64,000 nt of DNA from Erigeron canadensis (GCF_010389155.1 NC_057765.1:44101559-44165558), one strand, 5' to 3'. Counted from the stretch's first letter, positions 38,201-51,073 are shown. Program-made: numbers and translations. The notes: a model not told the origin generated them from the letters alone.

Positions 38201-40689
38201 TACACATATACTGTTGCGCGGTCAGCCCAACCAGTAACGGTTTTTTCCCCACACATAATTTTTTTCCTTTTGGTGCCTTATCAAACCCATCTGGGCTGTC
38301 CATTTTGCCACCTTTATCCCTCACCAACTTGGTACACAATTGTCGCTTTTTTTTTGTCAATTAGGAAACTTATTGCTAAGTTTACCATTTCTCCAACCTA
38401 TAATACCAAATTACCTGCTCCTGCACACCCTCATGCTTGCATTTACGAGCAAGTGTTACTAAAGCATTAATACCACCAACGGTTGCAACTTCCATACTAC
38501 ACTTATCATCAGCCGCCAGATTGGCAAGTGCCCCCGCTGCTCGTTCCTGAAAATAAAAAAAAAACTGTAAGAAATAAGTTCCTACCTTTTCAAAGATCAA
38601 ATATAGTGCTTACTAAACTTGTTATTCTACAACTTTTACTTTTTCTTCGATATTCTTAACTCACAACTTTTACTTTCTGGGTTATCATTTCGGCCTTTCT
38701 TGTTAAGGTTAGTTATACTAAAAAAATATATATATATTATTCAACGCTGACATTTGATTGAAATTCAAGAAATTATTCAGAAACAGGCCCCTGCCTTCAT
38801 AAAAGTATCATACTAGATTATGGTACATATTTTGTTACTTTATAGATTACCCACTTTCCTTTTCTTGGTTATTTTTAGTTATACTGAGCTTTTTCCAATG
38901 CAACACAAAAGTGAGACACATACCAGGACGCCATCACCACCTTTGGGCCATTTAAAGATTAAATCAACTAAAGCTTTTATGCCACCAGCTTCAGCAATAG
39001 CTCCCTGAAATACAATTATCCTTTATAAATACGAGTAATACATAAATAGGAAGTCAAAGTTTTGATGTCTGACAAACAGATAAAAAAGAAACCTTATGCT
39101 CCTCCCCAACAGAAAGATTCCAAAGCCCTCCGGCGGCCTCTTCAGCCACCAATCTGTTCATAGATCTTGCCAGGCTTGCAAGAATGGCAATGCCACCACC
39201 TCCTGCCACCGATTTTGCAAATGCGGGATTCACTGAAAGATTTGCAATAGCCTACAAGAAACAAGTGTTGTATTATACCATGAATTTCCTTATACTTTCG
39301 TAATTTAATGAATCTATAAGACGCAAAAGATTCAACCTTTGTGGCTTCTGATTGAATACCCTCCTTCCAAGATCTTGCGAGGTTTAAAAGAAGCTGAATG
39401 CCGCCACCTTTCATGACGGCCTCAGCTCGTCCTACATCAACATTAGTGTTTTCATCATCAACTACCACAAAAGTTGCAAGCCCAGTGGCAGCCCGTTCTT
39501 GAACATCCTCTTGAGAACTCTGCAATAAACTGAGCAAAAGATCTGCACCTTGTGTGAGCCAAAACTGATCAAGCCCGTGTGGGTTACTCTCAGCTATACG
39601 TAAAAGTGAATGTGAAAGAATCCATTCAATCCAAGTCATAAGCTCATCCAAATTATCGTCTTTCTTCAATGACTCGTTTCTCCAATCCGAGAAAATATTT
39701 TGCTCCTTCTCTGTTTTGGGGAACATAGGAGATAGTTCTTTAAAGGTGTCATTAAAGAAACTAAGCATCATTTTACCATGACAACTGCTCTTGGTAAAAA
39801 CAGTGGTGTCTTCCTCTAAAGACGGACAATTAAAAGCACACAAAACTTTTAAAGTTTTTAATGACGAAAAAAGCCGCATAACAACATTCGGAACAACATC
39901 AGTTCTAGAAACATCTAAACCTATTAAATTCGGGAGCTTGCTCCAATTTTCACCAACCAAATCCCACTTTAAACTTGTGGTTCCAGCAACAGATAGAAAA
40001 CGGAGGGACAACACTTTTCCTAATGCCACCTCATCAACCTTAAGACAATCAATAAACCCAATTTCAGAAAGATCCGGGCAATGTGTCGCTAGAGCATTTA
40101 AGGCATCTTTGGTCACATCACGAATTCCCGAAAGCCGAAGCTTTTTCAACATTGGGCAGCAAAAACCTATTGCAACTATTGCATCACTTGTAATTCGTTC
40201 ACAAAAATCGGGCCCAAGTTGGAGGCTTTCTAGAAGCTTGTGACGGGCTACAATTACTGCAAGAGTTGAGTCCGTCAGTTTCCTACAGTAATCACCGCTT
40301 AAATCTTTCAGATTTTTAGCTTGAAGATTGATTAGGGAATCAGCATTGTCAGCCCCACGAAACCGAAGCTTTTGGAGATTAGCACACCGAGAAGCTAATG
40401 AAGCCATTATTCCCCAATCACATTTATGAGCACGAAGATCTAACGATTGCCATAAGCACGAAGATGATCCAAGTGATCTCCAGCTTTTGCAAGCTGATGA
40501 AAAATTAGCCCGATCACGATAGTTCAAATGAGTAAAAAGCTGAATTACAGTATCATCGGGCAATCTAGTCCAATCAACAAATCCATCTGCATTCAGTTTT
40601 AAATAATCTGCATCCTCGGTTTCTGGTTGATTTGGCAAATCCAACTTTTGGGTTCCTTTCGCACACTTTCTTCGAACTCTACGATTCAT
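32293..40689 (-). CDS. ARABIDILLO: ARABIDILLO-type F-box/armadillo-repeat protein
   Basis: Plant beta-catenin-related protein; the Arabidopsis members promote lateral root branching. Twelve exons, 5' to 3': 40689-39337, 39251-39093, 39004-38924, 38546-38415, 37932-37805, 37256-37169, 36254-36160, 35509-35446, 34450-34275, 34167-33946, 32635-32551, 32469-32293; 919 residues in one open frame, close to the known length of about 920-930. Order: basic N-terminus MNRRVRRKCAKG (NLS-like), F-box at about residues 36-85 (VDWTRLPDDTVIQLFTHLNY), LRR-like stretch to about 300, then armadillo repeats with repeated ERAAGALANLA, EAAGALWNLSF and AAGALWNLAFNP cores, ending NLEHHQIEASV. The start at 40689 matches the family start; in-frame ATGs at 40725 and 40716 would add up to 12 residues. 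Introns carry a SINE fragment and a hAT-type MITE. Confidence 0.95.
34719..34815 (+). mobile_element. tRNA-derived SINE fragment in an ARABIDILLO intron
   Basis: Box A-like TGGCCTAGCGG and box B-like GGATTCGAGTCTC stand at tRNA-like spacing, followed by a tail-like A-rich stretch. A related 3' fragment lies nearby (about 34588-34620). It does not fold as a complete tRNA. Confidence 0.55.
35682..35953. mobile_element. hAT-type MITE, 272 bp, TSD ATAAGAAC, in an ARABIDILLO intron
   Basis: Starts TAGGAATGAGCATGACCCGG and ends GACCCGTGCACATGCCTCA, flanked by a perfect 8-bp duplication ATAAGAAC (35674-35681, 35954-35961). The interior has repeated CCCGAACC / CGGGTT-type motifs like those of the larger hAT-type element at 11.4 kb. 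Confidence 0.85.
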
Positions 40690-41085
40690 CTCACAAATCC
40701 CGACAGAACCAATCATCAAACACACTCTAAACTAAACTAAAAAAACACCCAAACACACTAAAGATTCAAACTTTTCACCCCAAAAAACTATCTTTCTTAA
40801 TAACAACAAAAAAAACCTTCAAACAAATCCCCTATAGATCAAGAATTACACCCCTAAACGATCCACAAAATCATGACTAATTCACATAAGAAAAAACACT
40901 CAATTACAAACATTAATGAATCTTAACGCCCAATTCTAATAAGCATAAATGAATAACCTTTCAACTTAACTTCAAGAACCCTATATTAATCAAAACTAAC
41001 TTAAATCAAAAAAGGGGCAAAACAAACACATCAAAATCCCCAAATCAATATTGCAATAAAAAAATCCAATTAAAAATTTGCAAAC

Positions 41086-41240
41086 CTGATGAGGTTTTAT
41101 TTATCTAAAAACCTCTAATTGGCAACACCCATCAAGAAAATCAATTGCCAAATGTAATTTTCAAGAAAGCTGATAATGGTGAGAGGTTTTAGAGAGAGAA
41201 ACAAGAGCGGTGGTCTAGAGCGAGAAGGGGGACAAATGTG
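41086..41240 (-). other. Probable 5' UTR exon of ARABIDILLO
   Basis: On the minus strand the GA-rich leader (GAGAGAAACAAGAGCG on the plus strand near 41198) is followed by CATCAG|GTTTGC, a good donor at 41085, and T-rich acceptor-like sequence lies just upstream of the ATG. A leader intron of about 350 bp is inferred; the transcript start is not known. Confidence 0.4.
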
Positions 41241-42127
41241 AGCAAGGGTCGGAGAGAATTCAGCTACTTACATATTATTGTATAGGTATTTATTGTATGT
41301 ATATACATGTATATGTGTTATATATGTATCTATCAACGAAAGATAACTTTGAGAATGAGAAGCAAAAGCCCAAAACAACACAATGGGGCTTTGTGTTTGA
41401 GTAGTTTTGGTTTTTCTATCATGTGCTTGTTATGTTATATGGGTACCCAATTGAAAAGTTTTAGAATTTATAAAGAACATTGATTGATTTTTTTTTTCTA
41501 CCTTAGTTCAATGTCAATTCATCATATTTTTATTTGGATTTTTTTAGTGCAAATTTAGTTACATTCTTAGTTTGGTATATTGAAATTAGGCTCTCTAGGG
41601 TAAGAAGTTTTTTGATGTTATTGAATAGATGATTATGAAATCTAATGTTTCTATCGGTGGAGATTATAATAAGAGTAAAGGATATGATCGGAAAGTGAGC
41701 ATCCACATGTGAAATCGACATCTTTTGGCATCGGCATTGGCAAGAAAAATCGACATCGGTAAGTAAAGGCATGTATCCAATAGTTGTACAATACAAGTCT
41801 TGAAGCATTTATGGTTGCATGTAAAAATTTGGCATAGATTTGACAATTTGTGACATGTTTAATGTTTTAGCATGCTTTTTTGTTGGCTACGTGGCATAAT
41901 TTAATATTGGCTACGAACATGTCAAAATTTGGCATGATGGTAACTATACCTTTTCACCCTAATGGTTGTTATAAATCGGTATTTGTGATGCTTTGTGTGG
42001 ATCTATTTTTCAGCCTTATATATGTTCATTGTAATAAATGTGAGGACAAATTTGAGATTTGGGTTGTTGATTATCAATCTTGCTAGATATTATTATTGTT
42101 GCACGTTTGCAACATGTGGGTTAATGT
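41241..42127. other. Spacer upstream of ARABIDILLO
   Basis: Holds the likely promoter of the minus-strand gene in its left part; AT-rich, no other gene seen. Confidence 0.4.
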
Positions 42128-43261
42128 TAATTTAAGGTTAAAAGGGCAAATTTGTCACTTTAAATACATCAAAAGAGTTATTTTGCCACTCTTTTTTCAC
42201 AAGGGCTTATTTGCTACTACAACTACTACATAAGTGTAATTTTGCCATTAGTGATAGGGGTGTGATAAAAGGAACCGGAAAACCGAAAAAACTAGACCGA
42301 ACCGTGATCCAAAACTGAAAAAACCAAAACCCCAAAAAAAAAAACAAAACCCGAAAACAAACAAAACCGTTTTGAAAATAAATTCAGCTACAACGTTTCT
42401 CATAAATTTCACTACAACGACAACAAGCACCATTAGTTTTAAAGAGATAATAATAAAAATTAAAACTATTTCTATTTGTTGCTTTTTGTAGGCAACTTCT
42501 GTCTAAACGTTGCACCCGAGGTTAGTACGGTGTTATTTCCGATTTTAAAGGAATGACTCTTGACTAGTTCATAATTGTAGCTTAATATTACCGTTTGCAT
42601 GACCATCAAAACCTGTTGTTTTATGAGTTTAGTATCTGGAAGTGTAAGAAACTTTTACACTTTTTCTATTGTATGAATATAACTTAGATTTGGTGCATTG
42701 TAGGAAGAAACTTTATAAAACTGTTCAAATAATGTAAAAGTGTATACGTGGCAAATTATATGAGCTAGCACGTGTAATTTTTTGATTGGTGCATGTCAAA
42801 ATGTTACATTATTTGAATAGTTTTATAAAGTTATTTCCTACAATGCACCAAATGTAAGTTACATTCATACAATAGAAAAGGTGTAAAAGTTCATTACACT
42901 TCTAAATACTAAACCCTTGTTTTATTTCCTTTAAGGGTGGATCGTTCATGAGTTGGTTTTCTTTTCTTTCCTCGGACACTTTGGGTTGTTTTTTAAAAAA
43001 TGAATATCATTTCTCGAACACTTTGGGTTGTTCTTTACAAAGATGAATAGCATTAGATCATCCAATATTGCCATATTCGTTAACAATAGTAAATTCTAAA
43101 CAGAAAATACCAATATGAGTTACTTTTAATGTATTTAAAGTGGCAAAGTTACACTTATGTATTAGTTATAGTGGCAAATAAACCCTTATAAGAAAATGAG
43201 TGACAAATAACTCTTTCCATGTATTCTGAGTGACAAATTTGGTCTTTTAACCTTAATTTAA
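42128..43261. mobile_element. Long-TIR element, about 1.1 kb
   Basis: About 130 bp starting TTAATTTAAGGTTAAAAG are repeated in inverted orientation at the right end (…CTTTTAACCTTAATTTAA). No transposase coding. TSD not resolved. It contains a foldback MITE (42627-42914) and a fragment (42256-42420) resembling the CGGTT/CCGAA-rich hAT-type element. Class uncertain; long arms are reminiscent of Mutator-like or foldback elements. Confidence 0.65.
42627..42914. mobile_element. Foldback MITE, 288 bp, nested
   Basis: GTTTAGTATCTGGAAGTGTAA at the left is the near reverse complement of TTACACTTCTAAATACTAAAC at the right; the arms run for over 100 bp around a centre with CACGTG-like sequence. No coding capacity. 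Confidence 0.8.
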
Positions 43262-44464
43262 ATAGTAGAAATGTGGTGTGATGGCTTATAAAAAAACCTA
43301 TACAATTTATACGCATACATGGTGACTAGAACTTAAGCAAGATTGATTTGCTTCGATGTCCTATTTAAAAAGAGTAACCTTCGACGAGGTTGTTTCAGTC
43401 ATTCCACTCATAACAGTAGTCGGAATTATGTGTTGCTGTGAACTTATGGACATCGAGATAAATACCTCGTTATAAAAATACATTGTTTTTGGTTAAGAGA
43501 TAATGTATAATCATTTCAACCAAACGGGTTTGTGTACCACGAGATTAATTAGTAATATAAGAACAAGGATCAATAGATTACAAACCGATCAAACTAGTGA
43601 ATGCATCTAATTGCTAATTATTAACTCGCTGTTTAAAAAAAAACTATTGAATGCATATTTTAATTGCTTGTATGTTTATTCGGCCTAAGTTCAAAAATCA
43701 CCAAATAGTGTCAAGAGGGGAAGAGTTTGATTATGATACATTGTCATGAATAAATGAAAGGAGAAAGCATGTACCAACTATCTTAAGTAAAACAATGTGT
43801 ATTTCAGGGGGATTATGTAAAATTTAAGGGGTTATGTACGTTTAATCTATAACTCTTTTTAATATGACAGTATCTGAGGAAGGGTTATTTAAGAACTAAA
43901 AAAAAAAAACAAAAAAAAAAGTGAGAACAATTCGGATCACATATTTCCCCCACTTTTCAATTAAATAAGAAAATTCAATCATTCAAAATGTTTTATCTCA
44001 AACCGTAAATCGTTAGATGGAAAAAAGTATGAGTAGTCTTAAAATTTCATCATCTTTCATTAGAGATGCAATTCGATATATTTTTGACGACTTTTTAATT
44101 TTGGTATTTATAATAACGTACATTAATCTCTCTATAACTCTAAGAGATGATATTCAAATGCTTATGTGGCTATTCTTTTGTGTTGACAAGTAAGCTTTTT
44201 TCTTATATGTAAAATTGTGGTTAAAACTTAAAAGTCTATCTCTTTTAATAATCTTTATACTTTTTATATATAAATATTAATTAATTAATATCTTAAAATT
44301 TGTTCAACGATAATGTTTTTAATAAAATATTTGTTAGCTTTAATTATATCTTATCTTCTCATATGCAACTAAATCTTTTTTAAATCATTTAATTATTTAA
44401 TGTATATCTCTAAATTTATTATTTATCCTAACATACTAATACAAATATGAATATAGTACTTCCC
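43262..44464. other. AT-rich spacer
   Basis: No gene seen. About 43920-44100 weakly resembles the interior of the CTCG-ended elements at 24 and 31 kb (TTTCATTAGAGATG, TCGATATA). Confidence 0.4.
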
Positions 44465-44738
44465 CTTATGGTCTTATATTTCAATGGTTGAGCACCAGTT
44501 TTTCATGTTGGTGATTTCTAGTTCGATACATGGGAAGGACATTTCAAGGTATTTCACAAATAAAGTACTTCAGTGTAGCAGGTTTAAGTTGTGCCTTCGG
44601 GCGGTTTAGTTGGAGGTTTCTCCTCCTACTAGGTATTGAGAGTGACGGGGCTCTCTAGTGCAGACCCTTATCGGTCAGGCCCGGACAATGTCTGGGTTTA
44701 ATCTAGTACTATATAAAGTATATATATATTTTTTTAAA
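44465..44738 (+). mobile_element. tRNA-derived SINE
   Basis: Box A-like region ATGGTTGAGCA and box B-like CTAGTTCGATAC lie about 40 bp apart, followed by a body (GTGCCTTCGGGCGGTTTAGT, TTTCTCCTCCTACTA) shared with the inverted copy at 55183-55423, which supports a real SINE family. Confidence 0.7.
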
Positions 44739-46100
44739 AACCGTGGGTGTACATGTGAAGTAAAGTTATATCTCATCCAATCTATACAAACAAGGCATAC
44801 AACATAATGCTAAGAGTCTAAGACTTCGTCGTATCAACTATCAACCAAAACATTGTGGGTTTATGTTTTTTTGGGACATAAATTGTTAATGTTTGTGTAT
44901 ATACGAAGTTAATAGCCCTCTACTATATAACAACTCTTACCGCGCATACATTGGTATCGTCTTCACCAACTTTAGGCCTTTCAACCAGGTTGTCCCTGGG
45001 AGAGATTTTAATCCGGGGATTGATGGTTCTAGAAAGGGTGTTTGAAGGGGTCTTAATTACCTTCATATCGTATATCAATTCAAGTTTCGCTTTGAGCTGG
45101 ACTTTCATAAATTTGAGTTAAAAACTCTCTAGTTGCCTTCATGTGTACATTGCTAAGAATCACAGAGAACCTTTGTATACACCAAAGACTCTGTTGAAGC
45201 CGTTCATTTGATGATTGTATTCTACACCATTGGTTTCGTGTTAAATTTTTAGTAATTTACTTAAAACAGCTGGTGTTATTCTCCCAGAATTCTGCCATAG
45301 CTAATGATCATATCTTCATTTTTGGAAGCCTAACAATGAAGTCACATTGTCACAACTTGCTGAAACGGCCACCATCAATGTCAGATCCACGGAGGTCGCC
45401 AAAGTCAGCTTTCTGTTATTTGGCTCTGCAAGAACCACTACTGATCATCTAAAACAAGAAACATGTCATATTTCACTACACATTTTGCATGGCTTTCTTT
45501 GCTTTAAAATCCACAAGGATATTCCAGATACCGGGCTATACCAACAAAACCAAACCAGTTACTTGGTTGTTGAACCTGAGCAACAGGATACAGTCACTTT
45601 ACATACACTCAGAAGTAAAAGAGATGGTACTATGATTATGAGTTTTATCTTCTGTTCAAATTGAATAAACGAATAGATGGTATCATAGTCTTTCACTTAA
45701 ACTTTCAGTAAAAGATTTAAAGGACTCCATATTTTGCTTATCATCTTTTACAGCATACCATAACTAGAAGACTCGAATGACAATATTTGAATCAGCATAT
45801 CGTGAACTGCTTGCAGTAAGTCCTGGCAGTTATATAGATATATCTACTTGTAACTTCATTCGGCTTTAGATTAAGTTATAAGTGTACAATCCATTACAGT
45901 GAGTTTAACCCTAAAATAAACACGAAATTACCAAAAACAATGCCACCACCTATCAAGCACCCAAGTATGGTCCTGAAAGAATTTCAGAACCACCATCTTA
46001 CCATGCCCACAAGATCAACCAAGAAGTACTAAAATTCAGAACAAAAGAGTTAAAACTCGCTATAACTAAGTTTCATGTCATTCATAAAACAAACCACGAT
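44739..46100. other. Spacer and 3' flank of EF1A-like copy 1
   Basis: The ORF at 45347-45664 has no recognisable domain and is not supported as a gene. From about 45820 the sequence is duplicated beside the second EF1A-like copy (about 52440-53265). Confidence 0.5.
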
Positions 46101-47504
46101 TCATCTAGTTGGATCCCTCTTATCCACTCTCTTGATCACGCCCACAGCAACAGTCTGCCTCAAGTCCCTCACAATAAAACGACCCAATGGAGGATACTCA
46201 GAGAAAGTCTCAACTACCAGTGGGCTTTACTGGAACCATCTTCACCATTCCAGCGTCACCAACTTTCAAGAACTCGGGTTCCGGTTCAAGCTCCTCAAAA
46301 GTTGCCCGGTTAATCTTGGTCAACAATTTCTCAAACTTAACAGCAATGCGAGAAGTATGGCAATATAGCAATGGTGTATACCCTGCTTTGATATGACCTG
46401 GGTGCTTCATGACGATGACATGAGATGTAAAACTAGCAGCACCCTTTGCAGGGTCATCCTTAGAGTTTGAAGCAACGTGCCCACGCTTAAGATCCATCGC
46501 GGCAACATTCTGAACATTGAAACCAACAAAGTCTCCTGGCAATGCCTCAGGCAGTTCTTTGTTGTGCAACTGTACAGATTTGACTTCAGTTGTCAAACCA
46601 ATTGGGCCAAAAGTGACCACCATACCTGGCTTGATCACACCAGTTGCAACACGTCCCACTGGCACAGTTCCAATCCCACCAATCTTATAGACATCATGAA
46701 GGGGAAGGCGGAGAGGCTTGTCAGATGGTCTTTTTGGCTCACGGATCAGGTCAATGGCTTCAAGTAGAGTTGGACCCGTGTTCCATCGAAGGTTAGGTGA
46801 CCTGTTAGTCATGTTTTCGCCCTCAAAACCAGATATTGGGACGAATGAGATGTTATTAGCGTTGTATCCGACTTTCCAAAAGTATTTAGTCAAACTATTG
46901 GCAATATGATTGAACCTACATTCCGAGTATTTGGGTTGAGTAGCATCCATCTGTAAAAAAGCATATAACACAGCTAGTTATCATTAATGAAATCAGCTAC
47001 AACTATCTTCATATGCATAAAAGAAAAGAAGAAAAAAAAAAGTACCTTGTTTATGCAGCAAATCATTTGCTTGACACCAAGTGTAAACGCAAGCATAGTG
47101 TGATCACGAGTCACTCCATGGGAAATTCCATACTCAAAAGAGGGAAAGGTTGCGTCAATGATGAGAATGGCACAGTCACCCTGGGAGGTTCCAGTGATCA
47201 TGTTCTTGATATAGTCAAGATGCCCGGGAGCATCAATGACAGTGCAGACATAGCGAGTGGTTTCAAACTTGGACAAAGAAATATCAATAGTTTTCCCACG
47301 TTCACGCTCTTCCTTGAGTTTGTCCATCACCCAAGCATATTTGAACGAGCGTTTGCCCATCTTAGCAGCCTCTTGCTCATACTTTTCAATTACATCCTCT
47401 TTTACTTCACCGAGCTTGTAGAGCAAGTGACCTGTGGTGGTTGACTTCCCAGCATCCTTGTGTCCAATGACCACAATGCTGATATGAGTCTTTTCTTTAT
47501 CCAT
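46101..47504 (-). pseudogene. Divergent EF1A-like gene, copy 1, frameshifted
   Basis: Elongation factor 1-alpha delivers aminoacyl-tRNA to the ribosome. Exon 1 is 47504-47046 ([20 protein letters not shown]), exon 2 46950-46101; the intron sits just before MDAT, as in plant EF1A genes. The G1 motif is changed (GHKDAGKST, usually GHVDSGKST), DAPGH is followed by LDY instead of RDF, NKMD is kept across the splice, and the switch region differs ([10 protein letters not shown]). Compared with copy 2, one extra base near 46222 shifts the frame after MVKMVPVKP, giving an early stop; the lost frame would read [12 protein letters not shown] to DKRDPTR. Both copies also lack the usual Lys-rich C-terminus. 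Most likely a pseudogene of a divergent EF1A lineage; a truncated product cannot be excluded. Confidence 0.85.
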
Positions 47505-48135
47505 GATAATCAATGGGCAAGCTGTCTGGCTAATGTTATGAACAAAATTCAATGTCAGATAAACGTATTTACAATAGTACAATACATGAGAAACTAACAC
47601 TACAGCTGCAGCAAAAATTCCGTCAATGGCAGAAAGACAAGTCAACTATTTAGAAACTTTCACGTCGATCAAAGTCCCTATGTTCCACTCTAATCCTGTG
47701 TATGTGTAGTCATTAGTCTAGTGTTACTCCTCAGGTAACTATGGCAAATCTATCCCTCTCTATCACGTATGATAATAATAATAAAAACGACTTAAATCAA
47801 TAACAAAAACTCAACAAGTTTTTGCATTAACAAGTAGTGTATCATGCTTAAGTGCTTCTAGTTTTTAGTTACAGTAACTTTTATCTCACAAATTAACTAA
47901 AAGTTACATTACGAATTAATATATATATATATATATATATGAAAAAGGGAATATAAGGTTGTCTAATACCTAAGCTTAGGTGTGGAACCCCTCACATTAT
48001 TTATTGTTTAATGAATAAATGTGTGGCCCCCATGAATTTTATGGTTTAAAAAAATAATATGTGATTGTCCGACATTGAAACTTAGGTACCTAACAGCCTT
48101 GTATTCCCATCCCCATATATATATATATATATATA
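47505..48135. other. AT-rich spacer
   Basis: Upstream flank of EF1A-like copy 1, with (TA)n tracts at about 47920 and 48116; no gene seen. Confidence 0.45.
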
Positions 48136-51073
48136 CTAGGTATTGTACCCGCTCGATACGCGGTTGTTTAAAATTTTTGATTGAAGTGTTGACCAGTAAA
48201 ATTCCTACAACCTTCGTGCAACAATTCTTATGATATTCTATCATAAAACTATCGATAAGACGATAATGATACATATACCTAACTTATATGCTTAAAGATA
48301 TGTTTACTTCATACTTACTTTTTAAGAGGATTTATCGTTTTCCTTTCTACTAATTATCTTTCATTATCTCTAGCTTTGATCTTGCCACATGCCTTGATCT
48401 CCTTTTTAAGGCCTATCTTTAGGCATACAAATTATCTACATTAATCATTTTCTTAAAACTATATTAACTTTGAATAATATTTGGTAAAATGATCAACCAT
48501 CGAAACTATATTCACAAAAATACATGACTATTGCCCATGTGAACTAACAGAACTAACATGACTATTGCACATCGATGTTACAACAGTTATGAACACAATT
48601 GATTATAGATGTTATGACCCTTTATTCTTATACATCATGTATGTGAAAACACTTATCTAAATATAGTGCTAGGCTAGATGTTCAAACTTTTATTGGATGA
48701 GAGCCTTTTACAAACCAAACTAATAAAACCAAAGATAGAGACTACCAATATAGCGTGGAAAATGTCCTATAAATTGAAGAGAAGTTGTTAGAACACGAAG
48801 TTCTAAAATGATCATAAGAACAAAAACGCAAAAATGCTACTTAACTCTGTCCTTTTTGTTTTTTTAATATCAATTTTATAAACTAACGCACTTTCGGCGA
48901 ATTACCGAAAAGACACTAAAATTACATGAAATTTTTGGGGCAAATTTGCCATAAGTTCCAGACTATACTATATTTTCTACTATGACATTTAATCCAAAAA
49001 TAAGAAAAAGAAACAATTTCACGAAAAATTTCTAGGCTGGGGCATAGTCACTCCCTTGAAAACAACATTGTTCCGATACTTCCATATTACCCACCACCAA
49101 ATAGATAAAATGGCTTCAACAATATTCTTGGCTTTCTTTGTTAGTTGCGTCCCCAATATTTGGTCCATTCACTCACTTGGGTCCCATCTGGTATTGCGAT
49201 TTGAATCCGGCCATGTCGACATCATTTTACGTATCTCGGTTGACACAATGCAATCCTTGAAAATATGACTCACTGTTTCTGCACCCATATTACAAATAAA
49301 AGTTCATATAGATTAGAGCTATAACTAAATGCAGAATAAAAAACTAAATATGTAGCTTTTATAAATATAAACCTTTTATTACTTACATAAAAGAGTTGTA
49401 AACGAAGAGTATGTTTATGGGTGAACACAAACCATGCCATTTCAATTTATATTTGCACAGTAAAAAACCTCCTGCAGCAATATGTAATTCCAATTTCTTC
49501 ATCCTGGAAAATCAAATGTAAGTTAAACCAAAATAAGCCCCAAAATTGTATTGAGGATCATTAGGTTTGCTTATTAAAACTGATTGTCTAATTATCACAA
49601 CTTGTGATACGTTTTACATGTGTGGACAAACAAATGGAGTTACGGATCAAATAATCAGTTGCATACGTGTTGCACCAAAACTAAATATAGATATCGAAAG
49701 AAATTACCAATTTACGATTGTTCATATATTGTCTCTTACCTTAATTCACAAATATGTCTTTATATTAGTTCCTTAACCAATCAAATTTGTCAAACTCCAA
49801 AAGCATCGCTTTATTACAAATTTACTAATTCATACCACTGAAAAATACCCAAGTAGTATTGGCACAGCCCTTATATTGCAACTAATGATTTGATTCTAAC
49901 TACACTACTTAATATGACACAATCACTTTTAAGACACACAACCAAACACCCTCTACACCTGTTTAATAATAAACTATGATTTTTTAATGAATAGAATATC
50001 AAATATGTGATCCTTACTTATTAATTCCGATATCATATATATGCCAACAACCTTTTCAAGCAGCATTCTCTTTACTAATCATGACCTATCAGCAAAACCA
50101 AATGCGTCCCAAGATGAATACATATCATAAACATATTCAACATTAAAAAAGATTGTACTGTTATCTTTAAAAAGATAAAAAAAACGTAATAATTAAAATA
50201 ATATTAAATCTAAGCATTTTCATATAAAAAAAAAGATGGAGGAAATTATTAGAAAAAAAACAAAAACAAAAAAATTTCAGAAAATTATACCATGATTGAA
50301 GAGCATTGCCTTCATAGAGTCTCATTAATCATCCATTTTAACATCCGAAAATAGTTATCATTGTATATAAAGTAAGGATGTTATACCAAAATCAACATAT
50401 TTGTGTGTAACGAAACTCCTTCATTCCACATCGTCCTTCATAAAGACTAACCTAAGTTATACTTAAATCCTACTACGCAAAATAAAAATAATAAAAAGAG
50501 ACATGAATGTTTACCACAAAAATATCATGATGCACAATGCATTGTGGCAATTGTAGGAGCCATAAATCTTTGGACCTATACCTTCTGCTATGGGAAAAAT
50601 TAAGTTAAACTTTGACATGACCAAATGGGAAAGAATAAAAAAAATTGATTTAAGTTATTAATATAGTTAAAGATACATGTAAGTAACCTTATTCGGTTGC
50701 AATCAACAACCTTTCTTGATCTTTATTACTATAATTTTTCTCATCTATTTATGATTATTATTATTGATACATTAAAAAAGAAAATAAATACCAAAAGAAC
50801 TAATATAATGTCTAAAAATGCTGAGCAATTTTATCGCCGTTTTCTACTTGGTCGTTTGACTTTTTATTTATTTTTTACCATTTTCTAATATATAATCAAA
50901 TTCCTTTTATTCTATTTTTTGTTCTATATTGTATATTTATATTAAAATATTGAGAAAAATGTATGAGAATGACACATAGGTTGTAATCCTATGTGGCAAA
51001 TTTATAAAATAGGCTTGAGTTTTTAGAGGCTCTAAAATCATTCGATTTCCTACTATTTTAATAATTATATAGA
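48136..51073 (-). mobile_element. Helitron of about 2.9 kb carrying a LINE remnant
   Basis: The minus-strand 3' end is CTAG at 48136-48139 with hairpin CCGCGTATCGAGCGG, preceded on the plus strand by A. The 5' end is TC at 51073-51072 next to T (51074), with the subterminal inverted repeat ACACATAGGTTGTAATCCTATGTGG (about 50972-50997, shown in pieces: ACACATAGG and CCTATGTGG). Pairing of the two ends is inferred from orientation and the absence of other ends between them. A LINE fragment at 49.0-49.3 kb lies inside. No helicase coding. Confidence 0.55.
49030..49295 (-). pseudogene. Non-LTR retrotransposon (LINE) RT C-terminal zf-RVT remnant
   Basis: The minus strand reads GAETVSHIFKDCIVSTEIRK, then MMSTWPDSN, an internal stop, and KNIVEAILSIWWWVIWKYRN followed by NVVFKGV. 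This is the pattern at the end of plant LINE reverse transcriptases (C/H zinc-binding stretch, then WW..W..RN..VF). Only this fragment is present. Confidence 0.7.

Noticed and set aside
39791..40243. 150-residue plus-strand ORF
   Set aside because: Antisense shadow of ARABIDILLO exon 1.
45347..45664. 105-residue ORF on the plus strand
   Set aside because: No domain, no splice context and no similarity I recognise; composition like the surrounding non-coding DNA.
47013..47444. 143-residue plus-strand ORF
   Set aside because: Antisense shadow of the EF1A-like exon 1.
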